64,000 nt of DNA from Allosediminivita pacifica (GCF_003054175.1 NZ_QBKN01000010.1:82041-146040), one strand, 5' to 3'. Positions 1 to 8,836 are shown, counted from the first letter of the stretch. Notes: generated by a model not told the origin, from the sequence alone. Translations and numbers: made by a program.

Positions 1-871
1 TCATGCGCAGCCCGTCCACCTTGGTCCGGTCATAGCGCTTCAGACCGAGGTGGCTCGCCGCCACGGTCGTGACCGTGCCGCTGGTGCCCACGATCTGGAA
101 GCCCTCGCGCGCCTGTTCGTCCTTGTAGGGCGCGAACTCGGCGAGGTTCTCCTCGAAGAACCAGCTCATCAGCGCATAGCGCGCGGCGTCATCCTCCACG
201 TCGGAAAACTGATCGCGTAGCGTCGCCACACCAAGCGGTACGCTGATCCAGTCCACCACCTTGGCGGTCGGAAAGGGCGTGTCCGGCGGGTGAAAGCCTG
301 CGTGAAGCCGCATGATGGCCCGGGGCCTGTCGCGCATGGGCACACGGCTGAGATCGATCCAGACAAGCTCGGTCGAACCGCCGCCGATGTCGACCACCAG
401 CAACTGCTCAGTCTTGGTCGAAACCAGTGGCGCGCAGGAGATCACCGCAAGCCGCGCCTCCTCCTCGGGCTGGATGATCTCCAGCTTGAGGCCGGTCTCG
501 CGCCGGACATGCCGGATGAAGTCGCGCGCGTTCTGGGCCCTGCGGCAGGCCTCGGTCGCGACAAGGCGCATCCGTGTCACCTTGTGGCGGTTGATTTTCT
601 GGCCACAGACACGGATGGCACTGACCGCGCGCGCCATGGAGGCACGCGACAATCGTCCGTGCCGCTCGAGCCCCTGCCCGAGCTGCACGGATTTCGAGAA
701 CGAATCCACCACGTGGAACTGACTGCCCTTGGGCTGGGCAATCAGCATGCGGCAGCTGTTCGTGCCCAGATCCAGCGCGGCATACAGCGCACTGGAATCG
801 GGCGGAGGCGGCGCGGTGCTCTCGACCGGTTTCGGGAAAGCGCCCGCACCTCTGGGACGCTTTGGCGCCAT
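1..871 (-). CDS. ppx: Ppx/GppA family phosphatase (3' end cut by window edge)
   Basis: This is an exopolyphosphatase / guanosine pentaphosphate phosphatase of the ASKHA fold. It hydrolyses terminal phosphate from polyphosphate or pppGpp in the cytoplasm. About 290 residues are visible and the frame runs off the left edge without a stop. The phosphate-1 motif DLGTNS is at residues 34-39, the glycine-rich phosphate-2 motif DIGGGST at 161-167, and a GTSGTVTT segment near 268. The Glu-rich QPEEEA stretch between them fits the catalytic region. The ATG follows a purine-rich GGAAAAAGG about 10 bases upstream. A proline-rich tail of about 25 residues precedes the fold. The gene is divergent from the methionine operon. 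The choice between Ppx and GppA activity cannot be made from sequence alone. Confidence 0.9.
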   Translation of the reverse strand, partial: MAPKRPRGAGAFPKPVESTAPPPPDSSALYAALDLGTNSCRMLIAQPKGSQFHVVDSFSKSVQLGQGLERHGRLSRASMARAVSAIRVCGQKINRHKVTRMRLVATEACRRAQNARDFIRHVRRETGLKLEIIQPEEEARLAVISCAPLVSTKTEQLLVVDIGGGSTELVWIDLSRVPMRDRPRAIMRLHAGFHPPDTPFPTAKVVDWISVPLGVATLRDQFSDVEDDAARYALMSWFFEENLAEFAPYKDEQAREGFQIVGTSGTVTTVAASHLGLKRYDRTKVDGLRM

Positions 872-1219
872 GATCCGAGCGCCTTTTTCCGATATTTCAA
901 GTTGTCTCCACCCTAGGGCAGACCGGAGGTGTCGCGCAAGGGTCACATCCCCGGCGTTAAGCTCCCGAAAGGCGAAGAAAAATCTCTCCCGGCACTTGCC
1001 TTTACAGCGGTTCGCGCGCTGCCAATCAGACGACTCGGATGACATGAATTCGGCGCATTATCATCATGGAAATTATGAGCCATGTTTCCGGTTGGCCGCG
1101 CCCGCCCCCCGGCCTACCCTGCGCCCTGCCGCAAAGGGGCCGGGACAAGTCGGAATGCGACGCCGCCATCATCACCCGTCCCGATAAAGAGGCCCGAAGG
1201 AACGGAGGAATCAGGCATC
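872..1219. other. Divergent intergenic region, ppx / one-carbon operon
   Basis: This gap of about 350 bases lies between two divergent genes. It must hold promoters for both, but no convincing -35/-10 pair or riboswitch core was found. The cobalamin box and the SAM-II and SAH riboswitch cores were looked for by eye and not recognised. The last part carries the ribosome binding site GGAGG of the following gene. An open frame runs through the region into the downstream genes, but it has no sensible product. Confidence 0.5.
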
Positions 1220-1516
1220 ATGCCCGACGTCACCATCGTCTACTGGCGCGACATCCCGGCCCAGGTCATCGTCGGCAAGGGCCGCCGGGGCCACAAGATG
1301 CCCCTGCCCGAACGCTTCGAGCAGGCCATCGACCGGGCCGCCATGAAGGTGGGAGCGTCCGACACCGATGCCTACCTCGCCGAATGGCGCAAGGCCGCGC
1401 CCTATTCGGTCGAGGGCGATCCGTCCGAGGTTGCCGCGCAGGAAGCCGCGCGGATCGATGCGGAATTCGATCGCGACCGCCTCAAGGCGCTGATCGACAA
1501 CGACGGCCGGGCATGA
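1220..1516 (+). CDS. Virulence factor family protein (small, conserved)
   Basis: This 98-residue cytoplasmic protein begins MPDVTIVYWRDIPAQ. It matches the small family usually annotated as 'virulence factor' (Pfam Virulence_fact), which in Rhodobacterales sits beside methylenetetrahydrofolate reductase genes. Its biochemical role is unknown and the family name should not be read literally. The charged C-terminus (EFDRDRLKALIDNDGRA) has no membrane segment. GGAGG lies about 10 bases before the ATG, and its stop TGA overlaps an upstream ATG of the next frame, so translation is probably coupled. Operon position suggests a part in the methyl branch of methionine synthesis; this is inference. Confidence 0.8.
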   Translation: MPDVTIVYWRDIPAQVIVGKGRRGHKMPLPERFEQAIDRAAMKVGASDTDAYLAEWRKAAPYSVEGDPSEVAAQEAARIDAEFDRDRLKALIDNDGRA

Positions 1517-1545
1517 CACCACCCCGCGCCCTCTGGGAGAAGATG

Positions 1546-2478
1546 ATGGCTCTGCTCAATTTCCGGAAAACCGGGGCCGCGCGCCCCGCGGGTGCCTCGC
1601 TCGAACCCTTCCTCGAGGGATACTCCATCGAGGTCATGCCGCGCACGGCTTCGAAGATCGAGGATTTCCGCGCGCTCCTGCCCGAGGGCACCCGCGTCTA
1701 CATCGCCCACATCGAGGGCACCCCGATCGAGGAGATGGTCGATACGGCCAAGCGCCTCGCCGACGCGGGCTACCCGGTCATGCCGCACTTCCCCGCGCGC
1801 ATCATCAAGGACAAGGCGGTGCTCGCCGACTGGATCTCCCGCTACCAGGGCGAAGCCGGGATCGACCAGGCGCTGCTGCTCGCCGGTGGCGTGGCTCGGC
1901 CGCACGGCGACTTCCACAGCTCCATGCAGCTGCTCGAAACCGGTCTCTTCGACAAGGCGGGCTTCAAGCGCCTGCACGTGGCTGGCCACCCCGAGGGCAA
2001 CCGCGACATCGACCCCGACGGCAGCCACGCACAGGTCAACGACGCGCTGACCTGGAAGCAGGATTTCTCGACCCGCACCGATGCCCAAATGGCGCTGGTC
2101 ACCCAGTTCGCCTTCGACGCCGATCCGATCATCGCCTGGTGCGACCGCCTGCGCGACCAGGGCATCACCCTGCCCGTCCACATCGGCATCGCCGGCCCCG
2201 CCAAGCTGCAGACGCTGATCAAGTTTGCCATAGCCTGCGGCGTTGGCCCCTCGGTGAAGGTCCTGCAGAAACGCGCCATGGACGTGAGCAAGCTGCTCAT
2301 GCCCTACGAGCCGACCGAGGTGCTGGAAAAGCTCGCCGCCCACAAGGCCACCAACCCCGACTTCCAGATCGACCAGGTCCATTTCTTCCCGCTGGGCGGG
2401 ATCAAGGCCACGGCCGAATGGGCGCGCGACAACGGCGGCGCCTCTGGCCTGCCGGCCGCGGCACGGGCTGTCGGCTGA
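1546..2478 (+). CDS. metF: Methylenetetrahydrofolate reductase family protein
   Basis: This is a flavin-dependent TIM barrel of about 310 residues that reduces 5,10-methylene-THF to 5-methyl-THF. Recognisable stretches are VYIAHIEGTP, YPVMPHFPAR, LLLAGGVARPHGDF, HVAGHPEGNRDID, AQMALVTQFAFDAD and LPVHIGIAGP, the usual order of the MTHFR barrel. The sequence belongs to a divergent alphaproteobacterial branch rather than the E. coli MetF type. I chose the ATG that gives MALLNFRK because GGGAGA lies about 5 bases upstream. An ATG 3 bases earlier and one overlapping the previous stop are alternatives. It is second in a tight four-gene operon and would supply methyl-THF to the methyltransferase encoded last. 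Confidence 0.88.
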   Translation: MALLNFRKTGAARPAGASLEPFLEGYSIEVMPRTASKIEDFRALLPEGTRVYIAHIEGTPIEEMVDTAKRLADAGYPVMPHFPARIIKDKAVLADWISRYQGEAGIDQALLLAGGVARPHGDFHSSMQLLETGLFDKAGFKRLHVAGHPEGNRDIDPDGSHAQVNDALTWKQDFSTRTDAQMALVTQFAFDADPIIAWCDRLRDQGITLPVHIGIAGPAKLQTLIKFAIACGVGPSVKVLQKRAMDVSKLLMPYEPTEVLEKLAAHKATNPDFQIDQVHFFPLGGIKATAEWARDNGGASGLPAAARAVG

Positions 2479-2482
2479 CCTC

Positions 2483-3145
2483 GTGACACGCGCACTCCTC
2501 TTCGACCTGGACGGCACGCTGCTCAAGTCCGATCCGCTGCACATGCAGGTTTTCTCGGACATGTTCGCCGAACGCGGCATGACCCTCACCGAAGAGGACT
2601 ACGCCCGCCGCATCCACGGACGCCACAACTCCGAGAGCTTCCCCGAGCTCTTCCCCGGCGAGGACCCCGTGGCCCTCGCCGACGAAAAGGAAGCCCGCTT
2701 CCGCGACATGCTCTCGGGCGGCTTCCCGCCCATGCCCGGCGCGACCGCACTGCTCGACCGTGCGGCGCGCGAAGGCTGGGGCCTTGCCGTGGTGACCAAT
2801 GCACCAAGGCTGAACGCGCTCCACATGCTGCGCGCCATCGGTCTCGAACAGCGCTTCGGGGCCCTCGTCATCGGTGACGAATGCGCCCGCGCCAAGCCCG
2901 ACCCGATGCCCTACCAGCAGGCCATGCAGGCCCTCGGCGTCACGCCGAACCACGCCGTGGCCTTCGAGGACAGCGGCTCGGGCCTGCGCGCGGCGCGCAG
3001 CTCCGGCGCCTTCACCGTGGGCGTCCGCTCCGCCGAAGACGATTTCGCCCTGCGCAACAAGGGCGCCCAGATCACCATCGAAGACTTTGAAGACCCGGCA
3101 CTCGAGAGCATACTCGAGCGCCTGACAGGAGAGGCACAGACATGA
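2483..3145 (+). CDS. HAD superfamily hydrolase (phosphoglycolate phosphatase-like)
   Basis: This is a 220-residue haloacid dehalogenase-fold phosphatase with all four motifs: DLDGT with nucleophile Asp8 and acid Asp10, VVTN around 103-106, Lys138 in AKPDP, and EDS at 152-154. A helical cap lies between motif I and motif II. The likely start is GTG, four bases after the preceding stop. The end overlaps the next gene by ATGA, so the four genes are co-translated. The substrate cannot be read from the sequence. A housekeeping role in removing a damaged or inhibitory phosphate in one-carbon metabolism is possible but speculative. Confidence 0.85.
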   Translation: MTRALLFDLDGTLLKSDPLHMQVFSDMFAERGMTLTEEDYARRIHGRHNSESFPELFPGEDPVALADEKEARFRDMLSGGFPPMPGATALLDRAAREGWGLAVVTNAPRLNALHMLRAIGLEQRFGALVIGDECARAKPDPMPYQQAMQALGVTPNHAVAFEDSGSGLRAARSSGAFTVGVRSAEDDFALRNKGAQITIEDFEDPALESILERLTGEAQT

Positions 3146-4197
3146 CCCGCACAGTAGTCGAGTCCAAGACCAAAACCGCCGTCATCGGCTTTGACGAGCC
3201 CTTCTGCGTCATCGGCGAGCGCATCAACCCCACGGGCCGCAAGAAGCTCGCCGCCGAGCTCGAGGCCGGCGATTTCTCGACCGTGGAAAAGGACGCGGTG
3301 GCGCAGGCCGCCTGCGGGGCCAACGTGCTCGATGTGAACGCGGGCGTGGTCTACAACTCCAACCCCAACCCCAACGAGACCGAGCCGCCGCTCATGCGCA
3401 AGATGATCGAGCTGGTGCAGGGGCTGGTGGACACGCCGCTCTGCATCGACAGCTCGGTCCCCGAGGCGCTCGAGGCGGGTCTCGAGGTCGCCAACGGCCG
3501 CCCGCTGCTGAACTCGGTCACGGGCGAGGAAGAGCGCATGGAGCTGATCCTGCCGCTGGTCAAGAAATACAACGTGCCGGTGGTGGCGATCTCCAACGAC
3601 GACACCGGCATCTCCGAGGACCCCGACGTCCGCTTCGCCGTGGCGAAGAAGATCGTCGAGCGCGCCGCCGACTTCGGCATCCCGCCGCATGACATCGTGG
3701 TCGATCCGCTGGTCATGCCCATCGGCGCCATGGCCACGGCGGGCAAGCAGGTCTTCACGCTGGTCCGCCGCCTGCGCGACGAGCTGGGCGTGAACACCAC
3801 CTGCGGCGCCTCCAACGTCAGCTTCGGCCTGCCCAACCGCCACGGCATCAACAACGCCTTCCTGCCCATGGCCATGGGCGCGGGCATGACCTCGGCCATC
3901 ATGAATCCCTGCGCCCTGCCGGTGCCGGCCTCCAAGATTGCCGAGAAGCGCGCCGCGGTCGAGGCGGCGGGCATCGTGCTGCCCGAGGACATGGACGACG
4001 AGGCCTTCTGCCAGCTCTTCGGCCTCGGCAGCACCCGGCCCAAGCCCGGCTCCGAGATGGCCGCCATCCGCGCAGCGAACCTGCTCACCAACAACGACCC
4101 CCACGGGGCCGAGTGGATCAGCTTCAACAAGCCGGGCGGCAGTGACGGCGGCCCGACCAGCGGCCGCCGCGGTGGCGGACGCCGCCGCCGGGGCTAA
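3142..4197 (+). CDS. Methyltetrahydrofolate:cobalamin methyltransferase (pterin-binding subunit)
   Basis: This 351-residue pterin-binding TIM barrel corresponds to the second module of MetH and to acetogen AcsE/MtgA enzymes. GERINPTG is at residues 25-32 and is followed by ANVLDVNAG, CIDSS, LNSVTGEEERM, DPLVMPIG and CGASNVSFGLPNRH, the typical folate pocket order. It has no homocysteine, B12-binding or reactivation module. It must therefore hand the methyl group to a separate corrinoid protein, as in the split methionine synthases of Rhodobacterales. The Gly/Arg-rich tail (GGGRRRRG) is unusual for the family core. It overlaps the HAD gene by 4 bases and ends the operon. Confidence 0.9.
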   Translation: MTRTVVESKTKTAVIGFDEPFCVIGERINPTGRKKLAAELEAGDFSTVEKDAVAQAACGANVLDVNAGVVYNSNPNPNETEPPLMRKMIELVQGLVDTPLCIDSSVPEALEAGLEVANGRPLLNSVTGEEERMELILPLVKKYNVPVVAISNDDTGISEDPDVRFAVAKKIVERAADFGIPPHDIVVDPLVMPIGAMATAGKQVFTLVRRLRDELGVNTTCGASNVSFGLPNRHGINNAFLPMAMGAGMTSAIMNPCALPVPASKIAEKRAAVEAAGIVLPEDMDDEAFCQLFGLGSTRPKPGSEMAAIRAANLLTNNDPHGAEWISFNKPGGSDGGPTSGRRGGGRRRRG

Positions 4198-4210
4198 CAG
4201 ACACGGAGGA

Positions 4211-4237
4211 GGCGCGGGCCAAAGGCCAGCCCGCGCC
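4211..4237 (+). terminator. GC-rich hairpin after the one-carbon operon
   Basis: Nine-base arms GGCGCGGGC and GCCCGCGCC flank a 9-base loop just after the methyltransferase stop. There is no T run, so it would be a weak intrinsic terminator, an RNA 3'-end stabiliser or a Rho-assisted site. Confidence 0.5.
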
Positions 4238-4365
4238 CCCGCGCCCGACCAGGCTACGGGGGCAACGCAGCACACGCTCCCGAGCGGTTAAAGCCAACCG
4301 TTCCATCCCTCTCTCGGCACCCAGCCAGCCAATACAACGGCCGGCATCCCTCACCGCGCCGTGCG

Positions 4366-4423
4366 CTTCTTCTTGGCTCAAATACTCCGGGGGAGTCCCG
4401 AAGGGACGGGGGCAGAGCCCCCT
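4366..4423 (-). repeat. 3'-end hairpin element, copy A
   Basis: Read from the HNH gene (minus strand), this has a GGGGGC/GCCCCC hairpin, a GTCCC/GGGAC hairpin, then CCCCCGGAGTATTTGAGCC and AAGAAGAAG. The same order occurs at 24.0 kb, and in shortened or varied form at 23.95 kb and 28.8 kb. Three of the four copies lie directly 3' of a gene. The remaining bases up to the HNH stop hold nothing recognisable. Confidence 0.75.
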
Positions 4424-4534
4424 CTGCCCTTCAAGCTTTCTCAACCACGGGTCGATTGGTTGAAAGTCGAGCCGTTGTCGCCGTCAGGCCAATGGGCCGT
4501 GCGAATATCGACAAATCGGGTCATCGGCCCGACA

Positions 4535-5457
4535 TTAATCCCAGGGAAGTTGCTCTCCCGGCAAAACGCGACCGAAGACGTTCTCTCGGTGCCAGCGAAG
4601 GTTCTCCGGATGCGGCGCATTCCTTGGATCCTCGGGCCCGACAAGCTTGCCCTCAGGGGCCAGCAACCGCCCCACGACCTCACCGGGAACCTTGTTGTGC
4701 GACACGAGAATGGTCTCGCAGTCTTCGGCGACTGATATCAAACCACGGTCAAACATCCAGTGCAGCGTCCCCGACAGCGCCAGTCCATTGCGCACGGCAT
4801 CGCTGCCCTGGCTCTCCACGGGACGGGTATGCGCGGCCTGAACTTCCGGCCGACCGCCACCATTGCGCAACTTCAATCCCGACATCGCGCAACGATAGCC
4901 GTAAGCCTCGCGCACCTTCCTGCGAAAGGCGACTTCGCGGTAGGGCTTCCTGATCAGTCGCTCGAGAACCGGGCGCTCGAAGGGCTCCGCCCCTCATCAA
5001 GTGCAGCCGGCTCAGGATCATAGCGCGTTGCTTCGATCCGCTCCAATTCCTGCGGCAGCCCAAGATTGACGATGCGGGCGAAATCCACCTCTGGCAGGCG
5101 CCTGACGGCCAGCTGCACCGCGCCGCCCCTTTTCGGCGTGCCATCGGGTTCAGTCAAAGCCGCTTCCATAGGCCGACCCCCTAACAGCCTCGGCACCTCA
5201 CGATCGAATGGCAGGAACGTCCCCGGTGCGATCATCGCAAGGAAGCGTCCGTCGGCGCCAGGCTTCGGAATCACGCGCTCAATCTTCGCAACCGCGAAGT
5301 ACCCGCGCGGCCCCGCCTTGACCGGCTCGTAGTAGACGACCCAGTCCCCCACGGCTTCTTCAACCGACTTCAGGTAGGAGCGCGGGAAGTCATAGACAAC
5401 GTCCGGCTCATCCTCGTAGATCGAGTCGGCCTTGTGCAGGAGGACCAGCTTCACCAT
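4535..5457 (-). pseudogene. HNH endonuclease (HNH_2 type), broken by a one-base frameshift
   Basis: Two adjacent reading frames on the minus strand together make one protein of about 307 residues. The first frame starts MVKLVLLHKADSIYEDEPD and encodes a beta-rich N-terminal domain (VYYEPVKAGPRGYFAVAKI). It goes out of frame after ALDEG and stops within 12 codons. The other frame continues with EPFERPVLERLIRKPYREVAFRRKVREAYGYRCAMSG as separate short stretches. It then gives the HNH core, QAAHTRPVESQGSD and NGLALSGTLHWMFDRGLI. The break falls at a run of four C on the plus strand (4990-4993), where one extra base would restore one frame. This is either a true inactivating frameshift, phase variation or an assembly error. 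The family includes restriction-type nucleases; the target is unknown. Confidence 0.8.
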
Positions 5458-5593
5458 GCACCCAGGAAAGCCTTAAAAGGCGCAAATGCAAGGAATTCGC
5501 AGGCAATCTGCACCCACCGGTCACTAAGCACCATGATGATACAGCGGTGCAGCCCGGAACGGCCCTGATCTCGTATCTCGACACACCGACTGC

Positions 5594-5674
5594 GGGACAT
5601 TCCTAACGCCAGGTTAATTCGTGTATCTAACCCATTGATTCCTATAGTGCTCAGAAATGTCCCGGTCCGGGACA
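5594..5674 (-). repeat. Composite TGTCCC element, full copy 1
   Basis: Read on the minus strand, the order is: 17-base palindrome TGTCCCGGACCGGGACA, 17 bases, AATCAATGGGTTAGATA, 5 bases, ATTAACC, 12 bases containing TTAGGA, then TGTCCC. The full copy at 63.0 kb has the same blocks and the same 17- and 5-base spacers. No coding frame is convincing here. The rest of the 5458-5693 gap shows nothing else recognisable. Confidence 0.8.
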
Positions 5675-5693
5675 CCACCCAGGCGTCCCGCAC

Positions 5694-5969
5694 TCATTCC
5701 TTCCGACGGCTCTTCCAGCCCCCCCGCCTCCGGGGCCCGGTGAGCTTCACCTGCCCCTCGAGAAGGACCGCCGTCATGGGATGATCCTCGGCCGGGCCGT
5801 GGCGTTCCAGCAGGATCCGAAGCGCCTCGCCCTGGTCCAACTCCTCGGGCAGCGACAGCGCCCAGTCGAGGAAGATGCTGCGGCATTCCGGGGCGCCCAC
5901 GCCCTCGATCCGGTAGGCCTCGGCGATCAGCCCCTTCGGGTCCGCCGTGTCCTTAGGATTCCCCTTCAT
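5694..5969 (-). CDS. Conserved hypothetical protein coupled to glnE
   Basis: This small soluble protein of 91 residues starts MKGNPKDTADPKGLIAEAYRIEG, has an acidic helical middle (FLDWALSLPEELDQGEALRILLER) and a basic C-terminus (RRRGGWKSRRKE). It has no signal peptide, no membrane segment and no domain that I recognise. A strong GGAGGAGG ribosome binding site lies inside the end of glnE and the two genes overlap by ATGA, so it is almost certainly expressed with glnE. Proteins of this look follow glnE in other Rhodobacteraceae, as far as I recall. A link to nitrogen control is inferred from position only. Confidence 0.75.
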   Translation of the reverse strand: MKGNPKDTADPKGLIAEAYRIEGVGAPECRSIFLDWALSLPEELDQGEALRILLERHGPAEDHPMTAVLLEGQVKLTGPRRRGGWKSRRKE

Positions 5970-8758
5970 GCCTCCTCCTTCGCCGCGGGTAGCGCGGCAT
6001 CGATGATTTCCGCAGCCTCGCCCGCGGCCGCCTCCAGCCGCGCCCGAAGATCCGCCATGTCGCGGCTGCCGGTCAGCCGGGTAAGGAAGGCGCAGCCCCC
6101 CGATCCGAGCTGCATGGGATCGAGCCGCCCGTCGGTCACCAGCCGCGCCCCGATCTGCAGCGCCCAGGCAAGGTCATGTGCCCGGGTCAACGCCTCGACC
6201 CCGTCCTCCGACACCAGCCCCGCCTCGCAGGCCACCTCCAGCGCCGGCCGCGTGCCCGTCACCGCCCGGCCCGCGATCAGCGTGCAGGCCTGAGCAAAAA
6301 GCTCGATGTCCTGCATCCGCCCGCGCCCCAGCTTGGGATCCCAGGGGTCGCCCTGCCCCTTGGCCGCGGCGATCCGGGCGCGCATCTTAGCCAGATCGCC
6401 CAGCACGTCCAAGCTGTCACGCGGCACCGCCAGCGTCCCGTCCCGAAAATCGGCCACGTCCTTCGCCAGCGCCTCAGGCCCCACAATGATCCGTGCCCGG
6501 GTCAGCGCCATCCGCTCCCAGGTCCAGGCCTCGCGGTCGTGGTAGTTCCGGAAGGCCTCCCAGGATGCCGCCACCGGCCCCTGGTTGCCGGAGGGTCGAA
6601 GCCGCATGTCGACCTCGTAGAGCTTCCCCTCCGCCATCGGCGCCGTCATCGCGGTGACCAGCGCCTGCGTGAGGCGGGCATAGTAGAGCCGCACCGGCAG
6701 CGGTTTCCGCCCCTCCGACTGCTCCGCCCCATCGGGGTCGTAGATCACAATCAGATCGAGGTCGGAGCGCGCGTGCAACCGGCCAGCCCCGAGGCTCCCC
6801 ATGCCCATCACAACGGCCCCGCGTCCCGGCGCAGGCCCGTGCTTGCGGGCGAACTCGGTCTGAACCCGCGGCCAGAGCCCGGCGACGCAGGCAGAGGCAA
6901 GATCGGCATAGGCCTGGCCTGCCTCTCCGGGGCTCATCATGCCCCGCAACAGATGCACCCCTATCCTGAAGTGCCACTCCCGGGCCCAACGGCGCGCCTG
7001 GTCCAGTTCCCGCTCGTAGTCCCCGGCCTCACGTTCAAGACGCTCGCAGAGGCCCCGCTCCAGGGCCTCTCGTCCTGGCCAGGGCCCGAAGAATTCGCCC
7101 GCGATCACCGCGTCGAACACGTCCGAATTGCGCGACAAGTACCGTGCGAGATCGGGTGAGACTGAAACGATGTCGACCAGCAGGTCGATCAGATGCGGGT
7201 TTGCCTCGAACAGGGAAAAGAGTTGTACACCTGCCGGAAGCCCCTGAAGGAAACCGTCGAAGGCCACGAGCGCCTCTTCCGGCTTGGCCGCTTCTCCGAG
7301 ACGGCGGAGGATTTCGGGCCGGAGGCGGCGAAAGATCTGGGTGGCCCGCTGGGACCGCAGGGCCGGATAGCTCGGCCAGCGCCCCGGCAGCTCGCTGTTC
7401 TCGAGCGGATCGGGCAGGTCCGGCTCTTCACAGCCCTCGTCATCAGGGGCGAAGAAGCCTTCGATCAACTGATGCACGGCCTCGAGGCGCTCGACGAGAT
7501 CGCGCTCCAGCTCGGCCCTGTCCCGTCCCATGAGCGCCGCAAGACGATCAAAGCCCTCGTCACTCGACGGCAGGTCATGGGTCTGGGAGTCGTGGATCAT
7601 CTGCACGCGGTGCTCGACCTCGCGAAAGGCGCGGTAGTTGTCCGAAAGCGTGTCGGCCACGTCCTGCGGGATCCAACCCTTGCGTGACAGCACCTGAAGC
7701 CCCTCGACGGTGCCACGCACCCGAAGGTCCGGATCACGACCGCCGGCGATCACCTGACGGGTCTGGGTGAAAAACTCTATCTCGCGGATCCCGCCGCGCC
7801 CCAGCTTCACATTGTGACCGGGCAGCGTGATCGGTCCGTGAAGGCCGCGGTGTTCTCGAATGCGCAGCCGCATATCGTGGGCATCCTGGACCGCGGCAAA
7901 ATCGAGGTGCTTGCGCCAGACGAAGGGCCGCAGCGTTTGAAGGAAGCGCTCGCCGGCCTCGATATCGCCCGCACAGGGGCGCGCCTTGATGTAGGCGGCG
8001 CGCTCCCAGGCGCGGCCGAGGCTTTCGTAGTAGCGCTCTGCCGCTTCCATGGACATGCAGACGGGCGTCACCGCAGGGTCGGGCCGCAGCCGCAGGTCGG
8101 TGCGGAAGACGTATCCCTCACCGGTCTGATCGTTGAGGGTTGCCGCCATGCGACGGGTCGCACGGATGAATGCGGCGCGTGCCTCTTGGTAATCAGCGGG
8201 ATCGATGCGATCCTCGTCGAAGAGGCAGATGAGGTCGATGTCGGAGGAATAGTTGAGCTCGCCCGCGCCCATCTTGCCCATAGCAAGCACCGTCATGCCC
8301 GCCCCGGTCGGAACGTCGCCCTCACTGGCACCGGGCAGCTTGCCGCGCGTGATCTCGCGACGGATGGCGTGTTCGAGCGCCTTCTGCACCGCCAGGTCCG
8401 CGAAGCGGGTGAGCCGCCCGGTCACCTCCTCCAGCGGCCAGACGCCCGCAAGATCCGCCAGACCCGTCAACAGGGCGACCCGACGCTTTGCCTGGCGCAG
8501 CGGGACGGAAGGATCCTCGGTCAGATCGCGCAGCTCGTCCAGAAGCGCATCGAAGGCGGCTTCCGGGTCATCAAGCGCCCCATGGAGCCACCCCGCCTCT
8601 TTCTCGATCAGTGTCTTGAGGTAGGGGCTCGAACCGCCCGCGCCCTCGATCAGCCCGGCGATTGCATCGTCGGTGTCAGGGATGGCCCCACGGCTTTCGG
8701 CGCCTCGGTCAGGCTCAAACGGGCGTGGCGATCTCGTAATGCGGCTGGCAAAGGTCAT
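5966..8758 (-). CDS. glnE: Bifunctional glutamine synthetase adenylyltransferase/deadenylase
   Basis: This enzyme of about 930 residues adds AMP to a tyrosine of glutamine synthetase and removes it again, under control of the PII signal protein. Two nucleotidyltransferase domains are visible. The N-terminal deadenylase half has MGKMGAGELNYSSDIDL near residues 161-176, and the C-terminal adenylylase half has MGSLGAGRLHARSDLDL near 670. Each is followed by the expected LRLRP segments (DLRLRPDPAV and DMRLRPSGNQ) and the helical GlnE linkers. I chose the second ATG (MTFASRITRSPRPFEP) because GCAGG lies just upstream and related proteins start here. An ATG 12 bases earlier is possible. Confidence 0.95.
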   Translation of the reverse strand: MTFASRITRSPRPFEPDRGAESRGAIPDTDDAIAGLIEGAGGSSPYLKTLIEKEAGWLHGALDDPEAAFDALLDELRDLTEDPSVPLRQAKRRVALLTGLADLAGVWPLEEVTGRLTRFADLAVQKALEHAIRREITRGKLPGASEGDVPTGAGMTVLAMGKMGAGELNYSSDIDLICLFDEDRIDPADYQEARAAFIRATRRMAATLNDQTGEGYVFRTDLRLRPDPAVTPVCMSMEAAERYYESLGRAWERAAYIKARPCAGDIEAGERFLQTLRPFVWRKHLDFAAVQDAHDMRLRIREHRGLHGPITLPGHNVKLGRGGIREIEFFTQTRQVIAGGRDPDLRVRGTVEGLQVLSRKGWIPQDVADTLSDNYRAFREVEHRVQMIHDSQTHDLPSSDEGFDRLAALMGRDRAELERDLVERLEAVHQLIEGFFAPDDEGCEEPDLPDPLENSELPGRWPSYPALRSQRATQIFRRLRPEILRRLGEAAKPEEALVAFDGFLQGLPAGVQLFSLFEANPHLIDLLVDIVSVSPDLARYLSRNSDVFDAVIAGEFFGPWPGREALERGLCERLEREAGDYERELDQARRWAREWHFRIGVHLLRGMMSPGEAGQAYADLASACVAGLWPRVQTEFARKHGPAPGRGAVVMGMGSLGAGRLHARSDLDLIVIYDPDGAEQSEGRKPLPVRLYYARLTQALVTAMTAPMAEGKLYEVDMRLRPSGNQGPVAASWEAFRNYHDREAWTWERMALTRARIIVGPEALAKDVADFRDGTLAVPRDSLDVLGDLAKMRARIAAAKGQGDPWDPKLGRGRMQDIELFAQACTLIAGRAVTGTRPALEVACEAGLVSEDGVEALTRAHDLAWALQIGARLVTDGRLDPMQLGSGGCAFLTRLTGSRDMADLRARLEAAAGEAAEIIDAALPAAKEEA

Positions 8759-8809
8759 GGCCTGCAACATGCTCGAAAGGCGGAAGAAATGCCAATGCCT
8801 TTCGACAGC

Positions 8810-8836
8810 GAAAGCCCGGCGCGCGGCCGGGCTTTC
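8810..8836 (-). terminator. Intrinsic terminator of the cupin gene
   Basis: Ten-base arms GAAAGCCCGG and CCGGGCTTTC with a 7-base loop lie 12 bases past the cupin stop. On the minus strand the stem ends in TTTC. It separates the cupin gene from glnE. Confidence 0.75.

Noticed and set aside
872..1219. Cobalamin, SAM or SAH riboswitch before the one-carbon operon
   Set aside because: Expected for methionine genes, but none of the conserved cores could be recognised by eye.
1066..1545. Long upstream extension of the MTHFR frame (470 residues in all)
   Set aside because: The extra 160 residues are Arg/His/Pro-rich without domain character and overlap the small conserved gene in another frame. 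A ribosome binding site marks the later ATG.
5451..5693. 80-residue minus-strand frame between the HNH gene and the glnE-linked gene
   Set aside because: It covers the composite repeat, lacks a ribosome binding site and has no protein-like pattern.
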